Notes: a model not told the origin generated them from the letters alone. Shown: positions 7,306 to 15,379, numbered from the stretch's first letter. The stretch is DNA of 25,916 nucleotides from JBBRUG01 sp038247995 (GCA_038247995.1 JBBRUG010000036.1:1-25916), one strand, 5' to 3'. Translations and numbers: made by a program.

Positions 7306-7968
7306 ATGTCCGCACAGATTTTTCCGCGTAGCGCCAATGCCGGTATATGGATCAGCCTGATTGGGATCGGAATGCTGGCTTTTGGTACCGTTGCAGCGCT
7401 TATCGGCGTGTATCTCTCACCGTGGTACACCGAGGTTGGCGATGCGAAAGAGCAACCGATTCCTTTCAGCCATAAACATCACGTCGATGAACTGAAGATT
7501 GGCTGTCAGTACTGCCATTCGACGGTTGAGCGCGCTGCCCACGCCGGTTATCCGGCCAGCGATACATGCATGTCGTGTCACTCGCAGGTCTGGACGAATA
7601 GCCCATTGCTCGAACCGATGCGCGCGAGCTATCTGAGTGGCGAGCCGGTGGTTTGGAACCGGATTTACGACCTGCCCGACTTTGTCTACTTCAACCATAG
7701 CGTGCATATTGCCAAGGGGATCGGCTGCGCGTCATGTCACGGGCGGATCGATCAGCAACAACTTGCTTCGAAAGCCCAACCGCTCTACATGGTTTGGTGC
7801 CTCGACTGCCATCGTGCGCCGGAAGATAATGTGCGCCCGCAGGCTGAGGTGTACAATATGGCTTACGATCCGCTCAGCATGCCGCTAAACCAGCGCCAGG
7901 AACTGGTTGCCAGTTATCAGATCCCGACCGATGGGCGCCTGACGAACTGCTATATCTGTCATCGGTAA
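7306..7968 (+). CDS. actA: Alternative complex III pentaheme cytochrome c ActA
   Basis: ActA is the multiheme c-type cytochrome subunit of ACIII, anchored by one N-terminal transmembrane helix and facing outside. The 220-residue product has a hydrophobic helix at about 13-37 and five CxxCH heme motifs: CQYCH (67-71), CMSCH (88-92), CASCH (141-145), CLDCH (165-169) and CYICH (215-219, followed only by the terminal Arg). Additional histidines (FSHKHH near 55-59, FNHSVH near 130-134) are good distal ligands. Heme count, length and single anchor match the family. The ATG at 7306 follows a purine-rich AGAGAG. The gene is preceded by repeat copy 2 and an inverted repeat, and is followed by the actG-like gene in the same direction. 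Confidence 0.93.
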   Translation: MSAQIFPRSANAGIWISLIGIGMLAFGTVAALIGVYLSPWYTEVGDAKEQPIPFSHKHHVDELKIGCQYCHSTVERAAHAGYPASDTCMSCHSQVWTNSPLLEPMRASYLSGEPVVWNRIYDLPDFVYFNHSVHIAKGIGCASCHGRIDQQQLASKAQPLYMVWCLDCHRAPEDNVRPQAEVYNMAYDPLSMPLNQRQELVASYQIPTDGRLTNCYICHR

Positions 7969-8043
7969 ATGGTGGTGCGTATTACGTATCCTGGAGTTGC
8001 ACGCAACACGCAATCCGTAACACATCATTCTGGAGCGCTCCTG

Positions 8044-8469
8044 ATGAGCACAACAACTAAAACATCTCACGGTCATGGCGGCGATGGCGCCCCTGCCTCG
8101 CCTGAAAGCGTTGCCGTCGGCCATGAACTCAAAGATATCCGGGCGCGCCCGCTAGTAATTAGTATTGTCAGCGTGTTTATGTTGCTCTTGGTTTCGTTTG
8201 GGGTGATCTTTGGTATTCTGTTCCTGGCCGGCAACGGTGGCGCCGATGCCAGTAATCAACTGAACCCGACGACACTTCAGGCTCAACTGCCGCCTGGCCC
8301 GCTGCTCGAACAGAACCCACGCGGCAATACCGATACAATTGTTGCCGACCAGAACGCGCAACTTACCAGCTATGGCTGGATGAATGAGCGCGCCGGTACC
8401 GCCCGGATTCCCATCGACCGTGCCAAGGAACTGCTTCTTGAACAAGGCGTCGATGTGTTTAATGAATAA
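8044..8469 (+). CDS. actG: Small single-TM protein of the act-cox cluster, ActG-like
   Basis: A 141-residue protein with a short His/Gly-rich cytoplasmic N-terminus (SHGHGG at 8-13), one transmembrane helix (about 37-62) and an extra-cytoplasmic tail. The tail ends in YGWMNERAGTARIPIDRAKELLLEQG, a motif I recognise from small proteins and domains encoded beside SCO and cytochrome oxidase genes. By position it corresponds to the ActG-type subunit of Chloroflexus ACIII, but the family is poorly characterised. The ATG at 8044 is preferred because GGAG at 8032-8035 lies 8 nt upstream; an earlier in-frame ATG at 7969 would add 25 residues of unrelated sequence directly after the actA stop. A structural or assembly role in ACIII or ACIII-oxidase coupling is inferred. 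Confidence 0.65.
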   Translation: MSTTTKTSHGHGGDGAPASPESVAVGHELKDIRARPLVISIVSVFMLLLVSFGVIFGILFLAGNGGADASNQLNPTTLQAQLPPGPLLEQNPRGNTDTIVADQNAQLTSYGWMNERAGTARIPIDRAKELLLEQGVDVFNE

Positions 8470-8499
8470 CGATCAGTATCAGTCCCAGTCAGGAATCTA

Positions 8500-9360
8500 A
8501 TGTTCCATTCACCTGTCAGCTTATTGCTCCGCCTGCTGACCCTCATCGCACTGATTGGGGTGTCGATCGGCGCGCCAGGTGCGGCCCGGGCGCAGGGCGC
8601 GAACCCGCTGACCGATGTCGCCTTTGAGCAGAAGCTCGATGCGCAAGTGCCGCTCGACCTGCCCTTTGTCGATTCGACCGGTGCGGCGGTGACGCTGGGC
8701 GACTATTTTGGCCAGTCGCGGCCGGTGATCCTGGCGCTTGGCTACTATGCCTGCCCGATGCTCTGCTCACTGGTGCGCGAAGGCTTGATCACCAGTTTGC
8801 AGGACGTGCGGCTCAACGTCGGCAGCGATTTTGATGTGGTCTATGTTAGCATCGACCCATTGGAAACACCGATGCTCGCCGCTGGGGCGCGCGCCTCGGC
8901 GATCTCGCGCTACGGGCGCCCCGGTACCGAGCAGGGCTGGCATTTTCTTACCGGTAATCAGGACGCGATCGCCCAACTCGCCGATGCCGTCGGCTTTCGT
9001 TACGTCTACGATGAGACGATCAATCAGTTTGCTCACGGCGCTGGGATTATGGTCGCCACTGCCCAGGGCCGCCTCGCCCGCTACCTGTTTGGCATCGAGT
9101 ATGCGGCGAATGATGTGCGCTTTGCCGTGATCGAGGCCGCCGACAACAAGATTGGCACGGTAGTTGATCAACTGATGTTGCTCTGTTACCAATACGATCC
9201 GGTGACCGGACGTTATACCGGCGCGGTGATGAACTTCGTCCGGTTGGCCGGTGCGCTGACCGTGTTGATTATTGCTGCCGGCATCTATTTCTTGAGTCGC
9301 GGTTCGGGTTCCGGTTCCGGCGGCGGACGCCCCCAAGGGCAACACCCGACAGCTGTCTAA
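8500..9360 (+). CDS. sco: SCO1/SenC-family copper chaperone
   Basis: SCO proteins deliver copper to, or reduce, the CuA site of cytochrome oxidase subunit II, on the outer side of the membrane. The 286-residue product starts with a signal or anchor segment (about 8-30, ending AARA). The thioredoxin-like domain has YYACPMLC with Cys85 and Cys89 and a downstream His179 in FAHGAG, the three copper ligands of the family. A C-terminal transmembrane helix follows (NFVRLAGALTVLIIAAGIYFL), with a Gly/Ser-rich tail. This longer form with a C-terminal helix is common beside bacterial cox clusters. The gene ends 20 bp before coxB, its presumed client. All catalytic residues are present. Confidence 0.93.
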   Translation: MFHSPVSLLLRLLTLIALIGVSIGAPGAARAQGANPLTDVAFEQKLDAQVPLDLPFVDSTGAAVTLGDYFGQSRPVILALGYYACPMLCSLVREGLITSLQDVRLNVGSDFDVVYVSIDPLETPMLAAGARASAISRYGRPGTEQGWHFLTGNQDAIAQLADAVGFRYVYDETINQFAHGAGIMVATAQGRLARYLFGIEYAANDVRFAVIEAADNKIGTVVDQLMLLCYQYDPVTGRYTGAVMNFVRLAGALTVLIIAAGIYFLSRGSGSGSGGGRPQGQHPTAV

Positions 9361-9380
9361 CAGACACTAGGAAGAGCAGT

Positions 9381-10376
9381 ATGCGCGGATTTCCCATATT
9401 TCCCGAACAGGCATCAACCTTTGCAGGCCCGGTCGACCTGCTCTATTTTGTGCTGGTTGGGCTGAGCCTGCTGTTTGCCGGTGTGCTGCCCTTTGTCATT
9501 CTCTGGCTGATTGTGCGCTACCACCGCAGCCAGAAGGTTGATCGCTCAAATCCAATCAATTCGAGCCTCGCGCTCGAATTGACCTGGTCGATCATTCCAC
9601 TTATTCTGGCGCTGGGCGTCTTTTTCTGGGGCGCGTTCCTTTATATACAGATGCGCACCCCGCCCGCGCAGACGCTCGACATCTATGTGATCGGTAAGCA
9701 GTGGATGTGGCATACGCAGCATCCGAACGGCAAGCGCGAGAATAATGAACTCCACGTGCCGATTGGGCGCCCGGTACGCCTGATTATGACCTCGCAAGAT
9801 GTCATCCATAGCTTCTATGTCCCGGAGTTCCGCGTGAAGCAGGATGTGCTGCCGGGGCGCTATACCACCATGTGGTTTGAAGCGACGAAAGCCGGTGAGT
9901 ATTATCTCTTCTGCGCCGAGTACTGCGGCACCGAGCATTCACGCATGGGTGGGCGGGTTGTGGCGCTGAGCCTCGCCGATTATGAGGCCTGGCTGACCAC
10001 GCAGGGTCCGATAATCTTGCCCGATGGCAGCATTGATAGCGGTCAGCCGGCGATCAGCGTCGATCTTGGCGACCCAATGGCGGCGGCCGGACAGCAACTC
10101 TTCGCCAGCCTTGGTTGCGCCGGATGCCATCGTGATGATGGCGGCGGCGTTGGGCCGAGCCTGGTAGGCCTGTTCAACTCGGAAGGGAGCTTCGCCGATG
10201 GCACAACTGCCGTCGCCGATGAAAACTACCTCCGTGAGTCGATCCTCAACCCGAATGCCAAGATTGTGGCCGGCTACCCGGCAGTGATGCCCCCCTATGC
10301 GGGGCAAGTCTCTGAAGATCAACTCAACCAGTTGATCGCCTACATTAAGTCACTCGCTGAAACGGATGGGAACTAA
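9381..10376 (+). CDS. coxB: Cytochrome c oxidase subunit II fused to cytochrome c (caa3-type)
   Basis: Subunit II accepts electrons and carries the binuclear CuA centre. The 331-residue protein has two transmembrane helices (about 18-46 and 66-90) and a cupredoxin domain with the CuA ligands His143 (IHSFYVP), Cys178, Cys182, His186 and Met189 in FCAEYCGTEHSRM. An extra C-terminal class I cytochrome c domain has CAGCH at 246-250 and Met303 in VMPPY as sixth ligand, which makes it a caa3-type enzyme. The aromatic WMW patch (108-110) used for electron entry is present. It lies 20 bp after sco and 3 bp before coxA, so it is tightly co-transcribed. The fused heme would receive electrons from ACIII directly or through a small carrier. 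Confidence 0.95.
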   Translation: MRGFPIFPEQASTFAGPVDLLYFVLVGLSLLFAGVLPFVILWLIVRYHRSQKVDRSNPINSSLALELTWSIIPLILALGVFFWGAFLYIQMRTPPAQTLDIYVIGKQWMWHTQHPNGKRENNELHVPIGRPVRLIMTSQDVIHSFYVPEFRVKQDVLPGRYTTMWFEATKAGEYYLFCAEYCGTEHSRMGGRVVALSLADYEAWLTTQGPIILPDGSIDSGQPAISVDLGDPMAAAGQQLFASLGCAGCHRDDGGGVGPSLVGLFNSEGSFADGTTAVADENYLRESILNPNAKIVAGYPAVMPPYAGQVSEDQLNQLIAYIKSLAETDGN

Positions 10377-10379
10377 GCC

Positions 10380-12035
10380 ATGGCCACTACTGCACTTCCT
10401 CAGGGCTACCTGCGCGACGACGCACCGGGCGCAATCGCCTGGCTCAAGTCGTGGTTGCTCACCGTCGATCATAAGCGCATCGCCATCCTGTACCTGCTGG
10501 CGATCAATTTCTTCTTCTTGCTCGGTGGTCTGGCCGCCACAGTGATTCGCATTGAACTGGCGACGCCGCAGGGCGACCTGATGTCGTCCGATATTTACAA
10601 CCGGGCCTTCACGCTGCACGGGATCATTATGATCTTTTTCTTCTTGATCCCGTCGATCCCGGCTGTACTCGGCAATTTCCTTGTGCCGCTGATGATCGGG
10701 GCGAAAGACCTCGCCTTTCCACGGCTCAACCTGCTGAGTTGGTATATCTACATGATCGGCGGCATCTTTGCCCTTGTCGCAGCGGTTTTTGGAGGCGTCG
10801 ATACCGGTTGGACGTTCTATACGCCATTTAGTTCAACCTATAGCAACTCCAATGTGATCCTGACGATCGCCGGCGCATTTGTAATGGGCTTTTCGTCTAT
10901 TCTGACCGGTATCAACTTTATCGTCACGATCCATACAATGCGTGCGCCAGGGCTCACCTGGTTCCGCCTGCCGCTCTTCATCTGGTCTAACTATGCCACG
11001 AGCCTAATCCAGGTGCTTGCGACGCCGGTGCTGAGTATTACGTTGCTGCTGGTCGCTGTAGAGCGAATCTGGGGCGTCGGCATCTTCGACCCGGCGCTCG
11101 GCGGCGACCCGGTGCTTTTCCAGCATCTGTTCTGGTTTTACTCCCATCCAGCAGTTTATATTATGATTTTGCCGGGCATGGGTGTGATCAGTGAGATCAT
11201 CAGCACCTTCTCGCGTAAGCGGGTCTTCGGCTATGAGTTTATTGCTTTCTCAAGCCTTGCGATTGCCATCCTGGGTTTCCTCGTCTGGGGCCATCACATG
11301 TTTGTGAGCAGCCAGTCGGTGTATTCCGGCTTGGTGTTTAGCTTCATCTCGATGCTTGTGGCCATCCCTTCGGCGATCAAAGTCTTTAACTGGACGGCGA
11401 CGCTCTACAAGGGTTCGATCAGCTATCGCACACCGATGCTGTATGCGCTCGGCTTCATCGGCCTGTTTGTGATCGGCGGGCTCACCGGGATCTTCCTCGG
11501 CATTGTGGCGGTCAATATTCACGTCACCGATACCTACTTCGTGGTCGCTCACTTCCATTATGTGATGGTCGGCGGCGCGATTATGGCCTACCTCGGCGGG
11601 ATCCACTTCTGGTGGCCGAAGATGACCGGACGGATGTACAACGAGGTCTGGGGCGGCATCTCGGCGCTGATCATCTTCGTTGGCTTCAACATGACCTTCT
11701 TCCCCCAGTTTGTGCTGGGTTATATGGGTATGCCGCGGCGCTATCACGTTTATCCTGAGGAGTTCCAGATCCTCCATGTATTGAGCACCGCCGGCGCGTC
11801 GATCCTGGCGATCGGCTTCATCATTCCGATTATTTACCTGATGCTTTCACTGCGCACCGGCAAGATCGCCGGTGATAATCCGTGGGAGGCCACCGGCCTG
11901 GAATGGAAGACGACGTCGCCGCCGCCCACCTTTAACTTCGATACAACGCCCATCGTAAATGAAGAAGCATACGCCTACCCGCCCGATGCGCCGGAGCGCG
12001 ATGCCGCCGCCTGGAAGCCGGGAAGCCCTCTGTGA
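10380..12035 (+). CDS. coxA: Cytochrome c oxidase subunit I (type A2 heme-copper oxidase)
   Basis: This is the catalytic subunit, reducing O2 at heme a3-CuB and pumping protons. The 551-residue protein has the expected multi-helix layout. Ligands seen: His80 (TLHG, heme a), His256 and Tyr260 in YSHPAVY (CuB and the cross-linked Tyr), His305/His306 (GHHMF, CuB), and His391/His393 (AHFHYV, heme a3 and heme a). The usual Glu of helix VI (HPEVY) is Ala, and Tyr254-Ser255 precede His256. This is the YS signature of type A2 oxidases such as the caa3 enzymes of Thermus and Rhodothermus, where it substitutes for the Glu in the D-type proton path. The C-terminal tail is cytoplasmic and proline-rich. 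The stop overlaps a heptamer array. Confidence 0.96.
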   Translation: MATTALPQGYLRDDAPGAIAWLKSWLLTVDHKRIAILYLLAINFFFLLGGLAATVIRIELATPQGDLMSSDIYNRAFTLHGIIMIFFFLIPSIPAVLGNFLVPLMIGAKDLAFPRLNLLSWYIYMIGGIFALVAAVFGGVDTGWTFYTPFSSTYSNSNVILTIAGAFVMGFSSILTGINFIVTIHTMRAPGLTWFRLPLFIWSNYATSLIQVLATPVLSITLLLVAVERIWGVGIFDPALGGDPVLFQHLFWFYSHPAVYIMILPGMGVISEIISTFSRKRVFGYEFIAFSSLAIAILGFLVWGHHMFVSSQSVYSGLVFSFISMLVAIPSAIKVFNWTATLYKGSISYRTPMLYALGFIGLFVIGGLTGIFLGIVAVNIHVTDTYFVVAHFHYVMVGGAIMAYLGGIHFWWPKMTGRMYNEVWGGISALIIFVGFNMTFFPQFVLGYMGMPRRYHVYPEEFQILHVLSTAGASILAIGFIIPIIYLMLSLRTGKIAGDNPWEATGLEWKTTSPPPTFNFDTTPIVNEEAYAYPPDAPERDAAAWKPGSPL

Positions 12036-12060
12036 TGCCTGATGTTTGATGTCTGATGCC
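12033..12060. repeat. Heptamer array TGATGYY x4 overlapping the coxA stop
   Basis: TGATGCC, TGATGTT, TGATGTC and TGATGCC follow one another. The first three bases are the coxA stop codon, so the array starts exactly at the end of the gene. Confidence 0.8.
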
Positions 12061-12100
12061 TGAACCGCAATATGCAGGCGTCGCCCGCCAAATATCAGTT

Positions 12101-12108
12101 GAGGAGAG
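12101..12108 (+). promoter_or_regulatory. Ribosome binding site deciding the coxC start
   Basis: GAGGAGAG lies 7 nt before the GTG at 12116. It is much stronger than anything before the in-frame ATG at 12056, whose first residues would come from repeat-type DNA. Confidence 0.75.
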
Positions 12109-12115
12109 ATCGAGC

Positions 12116-12940
12116 GTGGCAACAACAACTCCAACCCAGGCGCACGGGCAAGGCAAAGACGTTCATGGTCACGGTGGGCATGATCACGATCATGCCCATG
12201 TTCCGGGCCTGCAGCACCACTTCAATACGCCGGAGCAGCAGAAAGAGGCTGCCACGCTCGGTATGTGGGCGTTCCTGATCACCGAATTGATGTTGTTCGG
12301 CGGCATCTTCATGGCTTATATCGTGTATCGCTGGGGCTTCCCGGTTCACTTTGTCGATGCTGCGACGCACCTGAATACGCCGCTCGCTACGCTGAATACG
12401 GTGGTGTTGCTGGTGAGTTCGCTCACCGTGGCACTCTCAGTCCACGCCGCCGAAAACGGCAAGATGCGCCGCGTGTTGCTGCTCTTTGGCGCGACCATCA
12501 TGCTTGGCTTTGGCTTCCTGGGCATTAAAGGCTACGAGTACGCCGAGAAGTTTGCGCACTGCAACGGCTATTCCACCCCGATCGCCTGGGCCACCGGCAC
12601 CGGCCAGCACGCCGTCGATGAGTGCCTTGTGCCTGGGCGGGCCTTCCTCTATCCGGAAAGCCACGGCGCAACTCACGGCGGCGAGCCTGCTCCTGCGGCG
12701 CCCACTACGGCAGGCGCACCGACACCGTATCAACTCTTCTTCCTGCTCTACTTCATGGCTACCGGCTTGCACGCCATTCACATGGTGATCGGCATCACTG
12801 TAATGTCGGTGATTGGCTGGATGACCTGGCGCGGTAAATTCTCGCCGGCCTATTTTAACCCGATCGAGATTGGCGGGCTCTACTGGCACTTGATCGACAT
12901 CGTCTGGGTGTTCCTGTTCCCGCTGTTCTACCTGATCTGA
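12116..12940 (+). CDS. coxC: Cytochrome c oxidase subunit III with His-rich N-terminus
   Basis: Subunit III is a membrane subunit that stabilises the catalytic core and proton uptake. The GTG-initiated 274-residue product begins with a very His-rich tail (nine His among the first 35 residues, including HGHGGHDHDHAH). The CoxC fold follows: TLGMWAFLITELMLFGGIFMAYIVYRW, LNTVVLLVSSLTVALSVHAA, GIKGYEYAEKF, and LFFLLYFMATGLHAIHMVIG with GGLYWHLIDIVWVFLFPLFYL at the end. These are the standard conserved segments, including the ExxxF/GLHxxH pattern. An Ala/Pro/His-rich loop (about 187-208) lies between helices. The start is chosen on the strong Shine-Dalgarno. The His tail could bind copper or another metal, but this is inference. 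Confidence 0.95.
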   Translation: MATTTPTQAHGQGKDVHGHGGHDHDHAHVPGLQHHFNTPEQQKEAATLGMWAFLITELMLFGGIFMAYIVYRWGFPVHFVDAATHLNTPLATLNTVVLLVSSLTVALSVHAAENGKMRRVLLLFGATIMLGFGFLGIKGYEYAEKFAHCNGYSTPIAWATGTGQHAVDECLVPGRAFLYPESHGATHGGEPAPAAPTTAGAPTPYQLFFLLYFMATGLHAIHMVIGITVMSVIGWMTWRGKFSPAYFNPIEIGGLYWHLIDIVWVFLFPLFYLI

Positions 12941-13019
12941 GATCAGGCGGTTGGTGGTCGATATGCACTCCGATCCTGCAGTGGCGAACCGAACTTCGAC
13001 GTATTCCTTGAGGAAATAG

Positions 13020-13403
13020 ATGGCAGATACAACCCATAGTGCTTCCCACGGAAATAGCCACGGCGTAGCGCACGGCGATGCCCCGCACGGCCATATCGGC
13101 CTGCGCACGTATACATTTACCTTCATTGGCTTGCTTGGGCTGATGTTCCTGACTGTCGGCGCATGGTGGGTTGAGAAGAATGTACTCGCAATTCCCGAGT
13201 GGCTTGGTGTAACGATTGCAATGGCCATTGCGAGCGCGAAGACCTTCCTGATCGTCTACTATTTTATGCATTTGAAGATCAGCAGCCGCCTGGTGCAGAT
13301 CTTCGCCTCACTGGCATTTGTTTTCCTTGCAATTCTCTTCATTATCGTGATGGGCGATTATTTCGCGCGGGGCTGGCCGCCGCAGCAGGGGCCGCTGCCG
13401 TAG
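13020..13403 (+). CDS. coxD: Cytochrome c oxidase subunit IV (prokaryotic type)
   Basis: This is a small membrane subunit of the caa3 oxidase, thought to stabilise the CuB region. The 127-residue product has a His-rich N-terminus (six His in the first 25 residues) and then three hydrophobic helices (about 30-48, 60-82, 92-111). TFTFIGLLGLMFLTVGAWWVE, AMAIASAKTFLIVYYFMHLK and a C-terminal GDYF are typical of the subunit IV family. A good Shine-Dalgarno (GAGGAAA) precedes the ATG. It is the last gene of the respiratory cluster, and a GC-rich hairpin follows 30 bp after the stop. The shared His-rich leader with CoxC is notable. Confidence 0.9.
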   Translation: MADTTHSASHGNSHGVAHGDAPHGHIGLRTYTFTFIGLLGLMFLTVGAWWVEKNVLAIPEWLGVTIAMAIASAKTFLIVYYFMHLKISSRLVQIFASLAFVFLAILFIIVMGDYFARGWPPQQGPLP

Positions 13404-13432
13404 GGGCATATACGTGCATACGGTTGGATCGG

Positions 13433-13452
13433 GGGCGGCTCGCAAGCCGCCC
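13433..13452. terminator. Bidirectional hairpin between coxD and the - strand gene
   Basis: A perfect 8-bp stem GGGCGGCT (13433-13440) with AGCCGCCC (13445-13452), loop CGCA. It lies between convergent genes. The T-rich tail is weak (TTACGATTCT), so it may be a terminator or a dispersed palindromic repeat serving as one. Confidence 0.55.
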
Positions 13453-13475
13453 TTACGATTCTCTAGGGTCGTAAC

Positions 13476-13799
13476 TCAGCGCGCCGCCACCAATGCCTGT
13501 TGCAGTGCAGCGGGGCTAAGCGGTTGCACCAGGTAGGCCACGTGCGTATTGTCGGCTGCTGCGCGGGCGCGTTGCTCTGCCTCTGCATCGACTGGGCCAA
13601 GCACGATGATCGGCAACTGGGCCGCCTGTGCGCGTAGTCGGCGGACTGGTTCCAGCGCGGCGTCACTTCCGTCGCCGCTGGCGATTAGCGCGATTGAAAA
13701 CAGTTCCGCGCGCGCCTGGGCCAGCAGACGCTCGACATCCGCCGCCGGCGGGAGAAAGACGACATCTTTGATCACTGCTCCCAATTCTTCTTTCGGCAA
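13476..13799 (-). CDS. Short degenerate receiver-like ORF, possibly a gene remnant
   Basis: A 107-residue ORF whose second half reads like the C-terminal part of a response-regulator receiver domain: LFSIALIASGDGSDAALEPVRRLRAQAAQLPIIVLGPV, then a helix and YLVQPLSPAALQQAL. The position expected for the phospho-acceptor Asp is Ala/Ser, the conserved Lys before Pro is Gln, and the first strand with the acidic Asp pair is absent. An in-frame TAG lies directly upstream of the TTG start, and the best Shine-Dalgarno-like sequence is 18 nt away. I infer a 5'-truncated pseudogene or a non-phosphorylatable stand-alone pseudo-receiver. It is convergent with coxD and lies downstream of the desaturase-family gene on the same strand. 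Function unknown. Confidence 0.4.
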   Translation of the reverse strand: MPKEELGAVIKDVVFLPPAADVERLLAQARAELFSIALIASGDGSDAALEPVRRLRAQAAQLPIIVLGPVDAEAEQRARAAADNTHVAYLVQPLSPAALQQALVAAR

Positions 13800-13814
13800 C
13801 TACGTTGGGTCGCC

Positions 13815-13849
13815 CCTACCTCCTGAATGCTGACGCCTGACTCCTACTA
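13815..13849. repeat. Heptamer array CCTnnnT x5 at the 3' end of the desaturase-family gene
   Basis: CCTACCT, CCTGAAT, GCTGACG, CCTGACT, CCTACTA. The last unit contains the stop codon of the - strand gene. A related array in the opposite orientation lies at its 5' end (15385-15412). Confidence 0.65.
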
Positions 13850-15379
13850 GCGCGCAATATGCCGCGCACAATTGATCCCGCTCATGGTAACGCTCACCAC
13901 GCCGATGCCGGGATGCGTGTCGGCGCCAACGAGCAGGAAGCCGTCGATGTCGGTGCGATGCTGGAAACGCCGGGTGGCGAACTGATCGACGCTCATCTGC
14001 GCGCCCCAGCCGCCGCCCCATTTCGCCAGATAATCGGCGTAGGTTAGCGGCGTGCCGCATTCTACCTTGTCGAGCCCGGCGCTGATCCCGGGAAAAACCT
14101 GTTCCGCCATCGTCATCGCTTGCTCAAAGGCAGCCTGCTTACGCTCGGCGTAGCCGGGGCCGCGCTGCCAGTACGCATACCGGCACAACTCGGGGTCGAA
14201 GTAGATGATCTGTACGGCGTGTTTACCCACCGGCGCCAGGCTCGGATCTTTGAATGATGAGTTGCAGAAGCAGATCATGCGCAGCTTGTTTACACTGGGG
14301 TAGTAGGCGTCGATCGCGAGGGTGTGCGGATCGGTGCCGGGCGGGAAGACGCTTGCGTCAACGCCGGCAAAGATCGTAAAGAAGGAATCGGTGAGCTTGA
14401 GCCGGTCGATCTTTGTGCGCGTAGACGAGCGTACCCAGCGCGGGTCGATCAGGGGCGTTACGTCGGCGTCGGCGCGCCCAAACGTGTTGATCACCCCGGC
14501 GTTGCTCACCACCCAGCGCGCTGCAATGGGTTGCCCGTCGGCTAGTTCCACGCCGCGCGCCCGCCCGCGCTCCACAATCACGCGGCGTACGCTGGTGCGG
14601 TAAACGATGCGGCCGCCGTGCTTCTCCAGCCCGCGCACGAGCAGCCGTGCTAATTCGCCGCTGCCGCCTTTAGTGAAGCTCCCGCCGCCCTGATGCCGCT
14701 CGATCAACAGCAATGCGCCCAGCACCGCCGGCGCGCTGTCGATGTCGGAGTAGCAGAAGGCGACAAACTCGGCGTTGATAATCGCCCGCAGCTCCGGCGA
14801 TGCGATATAGCGGTCAAAGAGAGCGCCGAGCGTCATCCGACTGTACCGGCTGATCTCCAGCAAGCGGTCGAGCGGTACACGCCAGATCAGTTCAGCAATT
14901 GCGAAGGGATCGTCGAGCGGCAGGTTAGGCATGCCGATGAATAGGCGATGCAACTCCTCCAACTGGAGGTAGAAGGCGCGGATGCCCTGCGCTTCGGCGG
15001 GGAAAGTGTCAATCAGTTGGGCGATATATTCCGCAGTTGAGCCAGCGACGCGCAATGCGCCTTTGGGGTGCTGGAACGTATAGTAGCTTTCGTAGTGGGT
15101 GAGTTCCGGCCACTCATCGAGCTCGGCAAAGACCTGCTCGTGGTAGCGCATATTGCCGCGTGCGGCGTCCATGCCGAAGAAGAGCTTCGGCCCGACATCG
15201 AAACGATACTTGCCGATTGGGAAGGTCTGTGCCGAACCGCCGGGCAGGTAATGCTGCTCCAGCACAAGCACGCTACGCCCGCGCGCCGCGCAGAGCGCCG
15301 CCGTGGTCAGCCCGCCGATGCCGGAGCCGATCACAATCACGTCATAAGCATTGTCGAGAGGTTGGTTATTGCGGGGCAT
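13847..15379 (-). CDS. FAD-dependent oxidoreductase of the phytoene desaturase / carotenoid isomerase / retinol saturase family
   Basis: A 510-residue flavoprotein. It starts with a Rossmann FAD motif (DVIVIGSGIGGLTTAALCAARG, then VLVLEQHYLPGG) near residues 13-48 and ends with the family's FAD-closing segment (GFLLVGADTHPGIGVVSVTMSG). The middle (GGSFTKGGSGELARLLVRGLEKHGG...ARGVELADG...WVVSNAG) is typical of CrtI/CrtISO-like enzymes. Such enzymes desaturate, isomerise or saturate polyenes, often in carotenoid synthesis; the precise substrate cannot be told. The ATG at 15379 is chosen over a GTG 11 codons upstream because those codons lie in a heptamer array. A candidate -10 (TATAAA, 15425-15430 on the complement) precedes it. 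No other carotenoid gene is in the window. Confidence 0.85.
   Translation of the reverse strand: MPRNNQPLDNAYDVIVIGSGIGGLTTAALCAARGRSVLVLEQHYLPGGSAQTFPIGKYRFDVGPKLFFGMDAARGNMRYHEQVFAELDEWPELTHYESYYTFQHPKGALRVAGSTAEYIAQLIDTFPAEAQGIRAFYLQLEELHRLFIGMPNLPLDDPFAIAELIWRVPLDRLLEISRYSRMTLGALFDRYIASPELRAIINAEFVAFCYSDIDSAPAVLGALLLIERHQGGGSFTKGGSGELARLLVRGLEKHGGRIVYRTSVRRVIVERGRARGVELADGQPIAARWVVSNAGVINTFGRADADVTPLIDPRWVRSSTRTKIDRLKLTDSFFTIFAGVDASVFPPGTDPHTLAIDAYYPSVNKLRMICFCNSSFKDPSLAPVGKHAVQIIYFDPELCRYAYWQRGPGYAERKQAAFEQAMTMAEQVFPGISAGLDKVECGTPLTYADYLAKWGGGWGAQMSVDQFATRRFQHRTDIDGFLLVGADTHPGIGVVSVTMSGINCARHIAR

Noticed and set aside
13969..14047. A + strand ORF at the 3' end of the desaturase-family gene
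   Set aside because: It is a short antisense frame opposite the conserved FAD-closing segment of the real gene.
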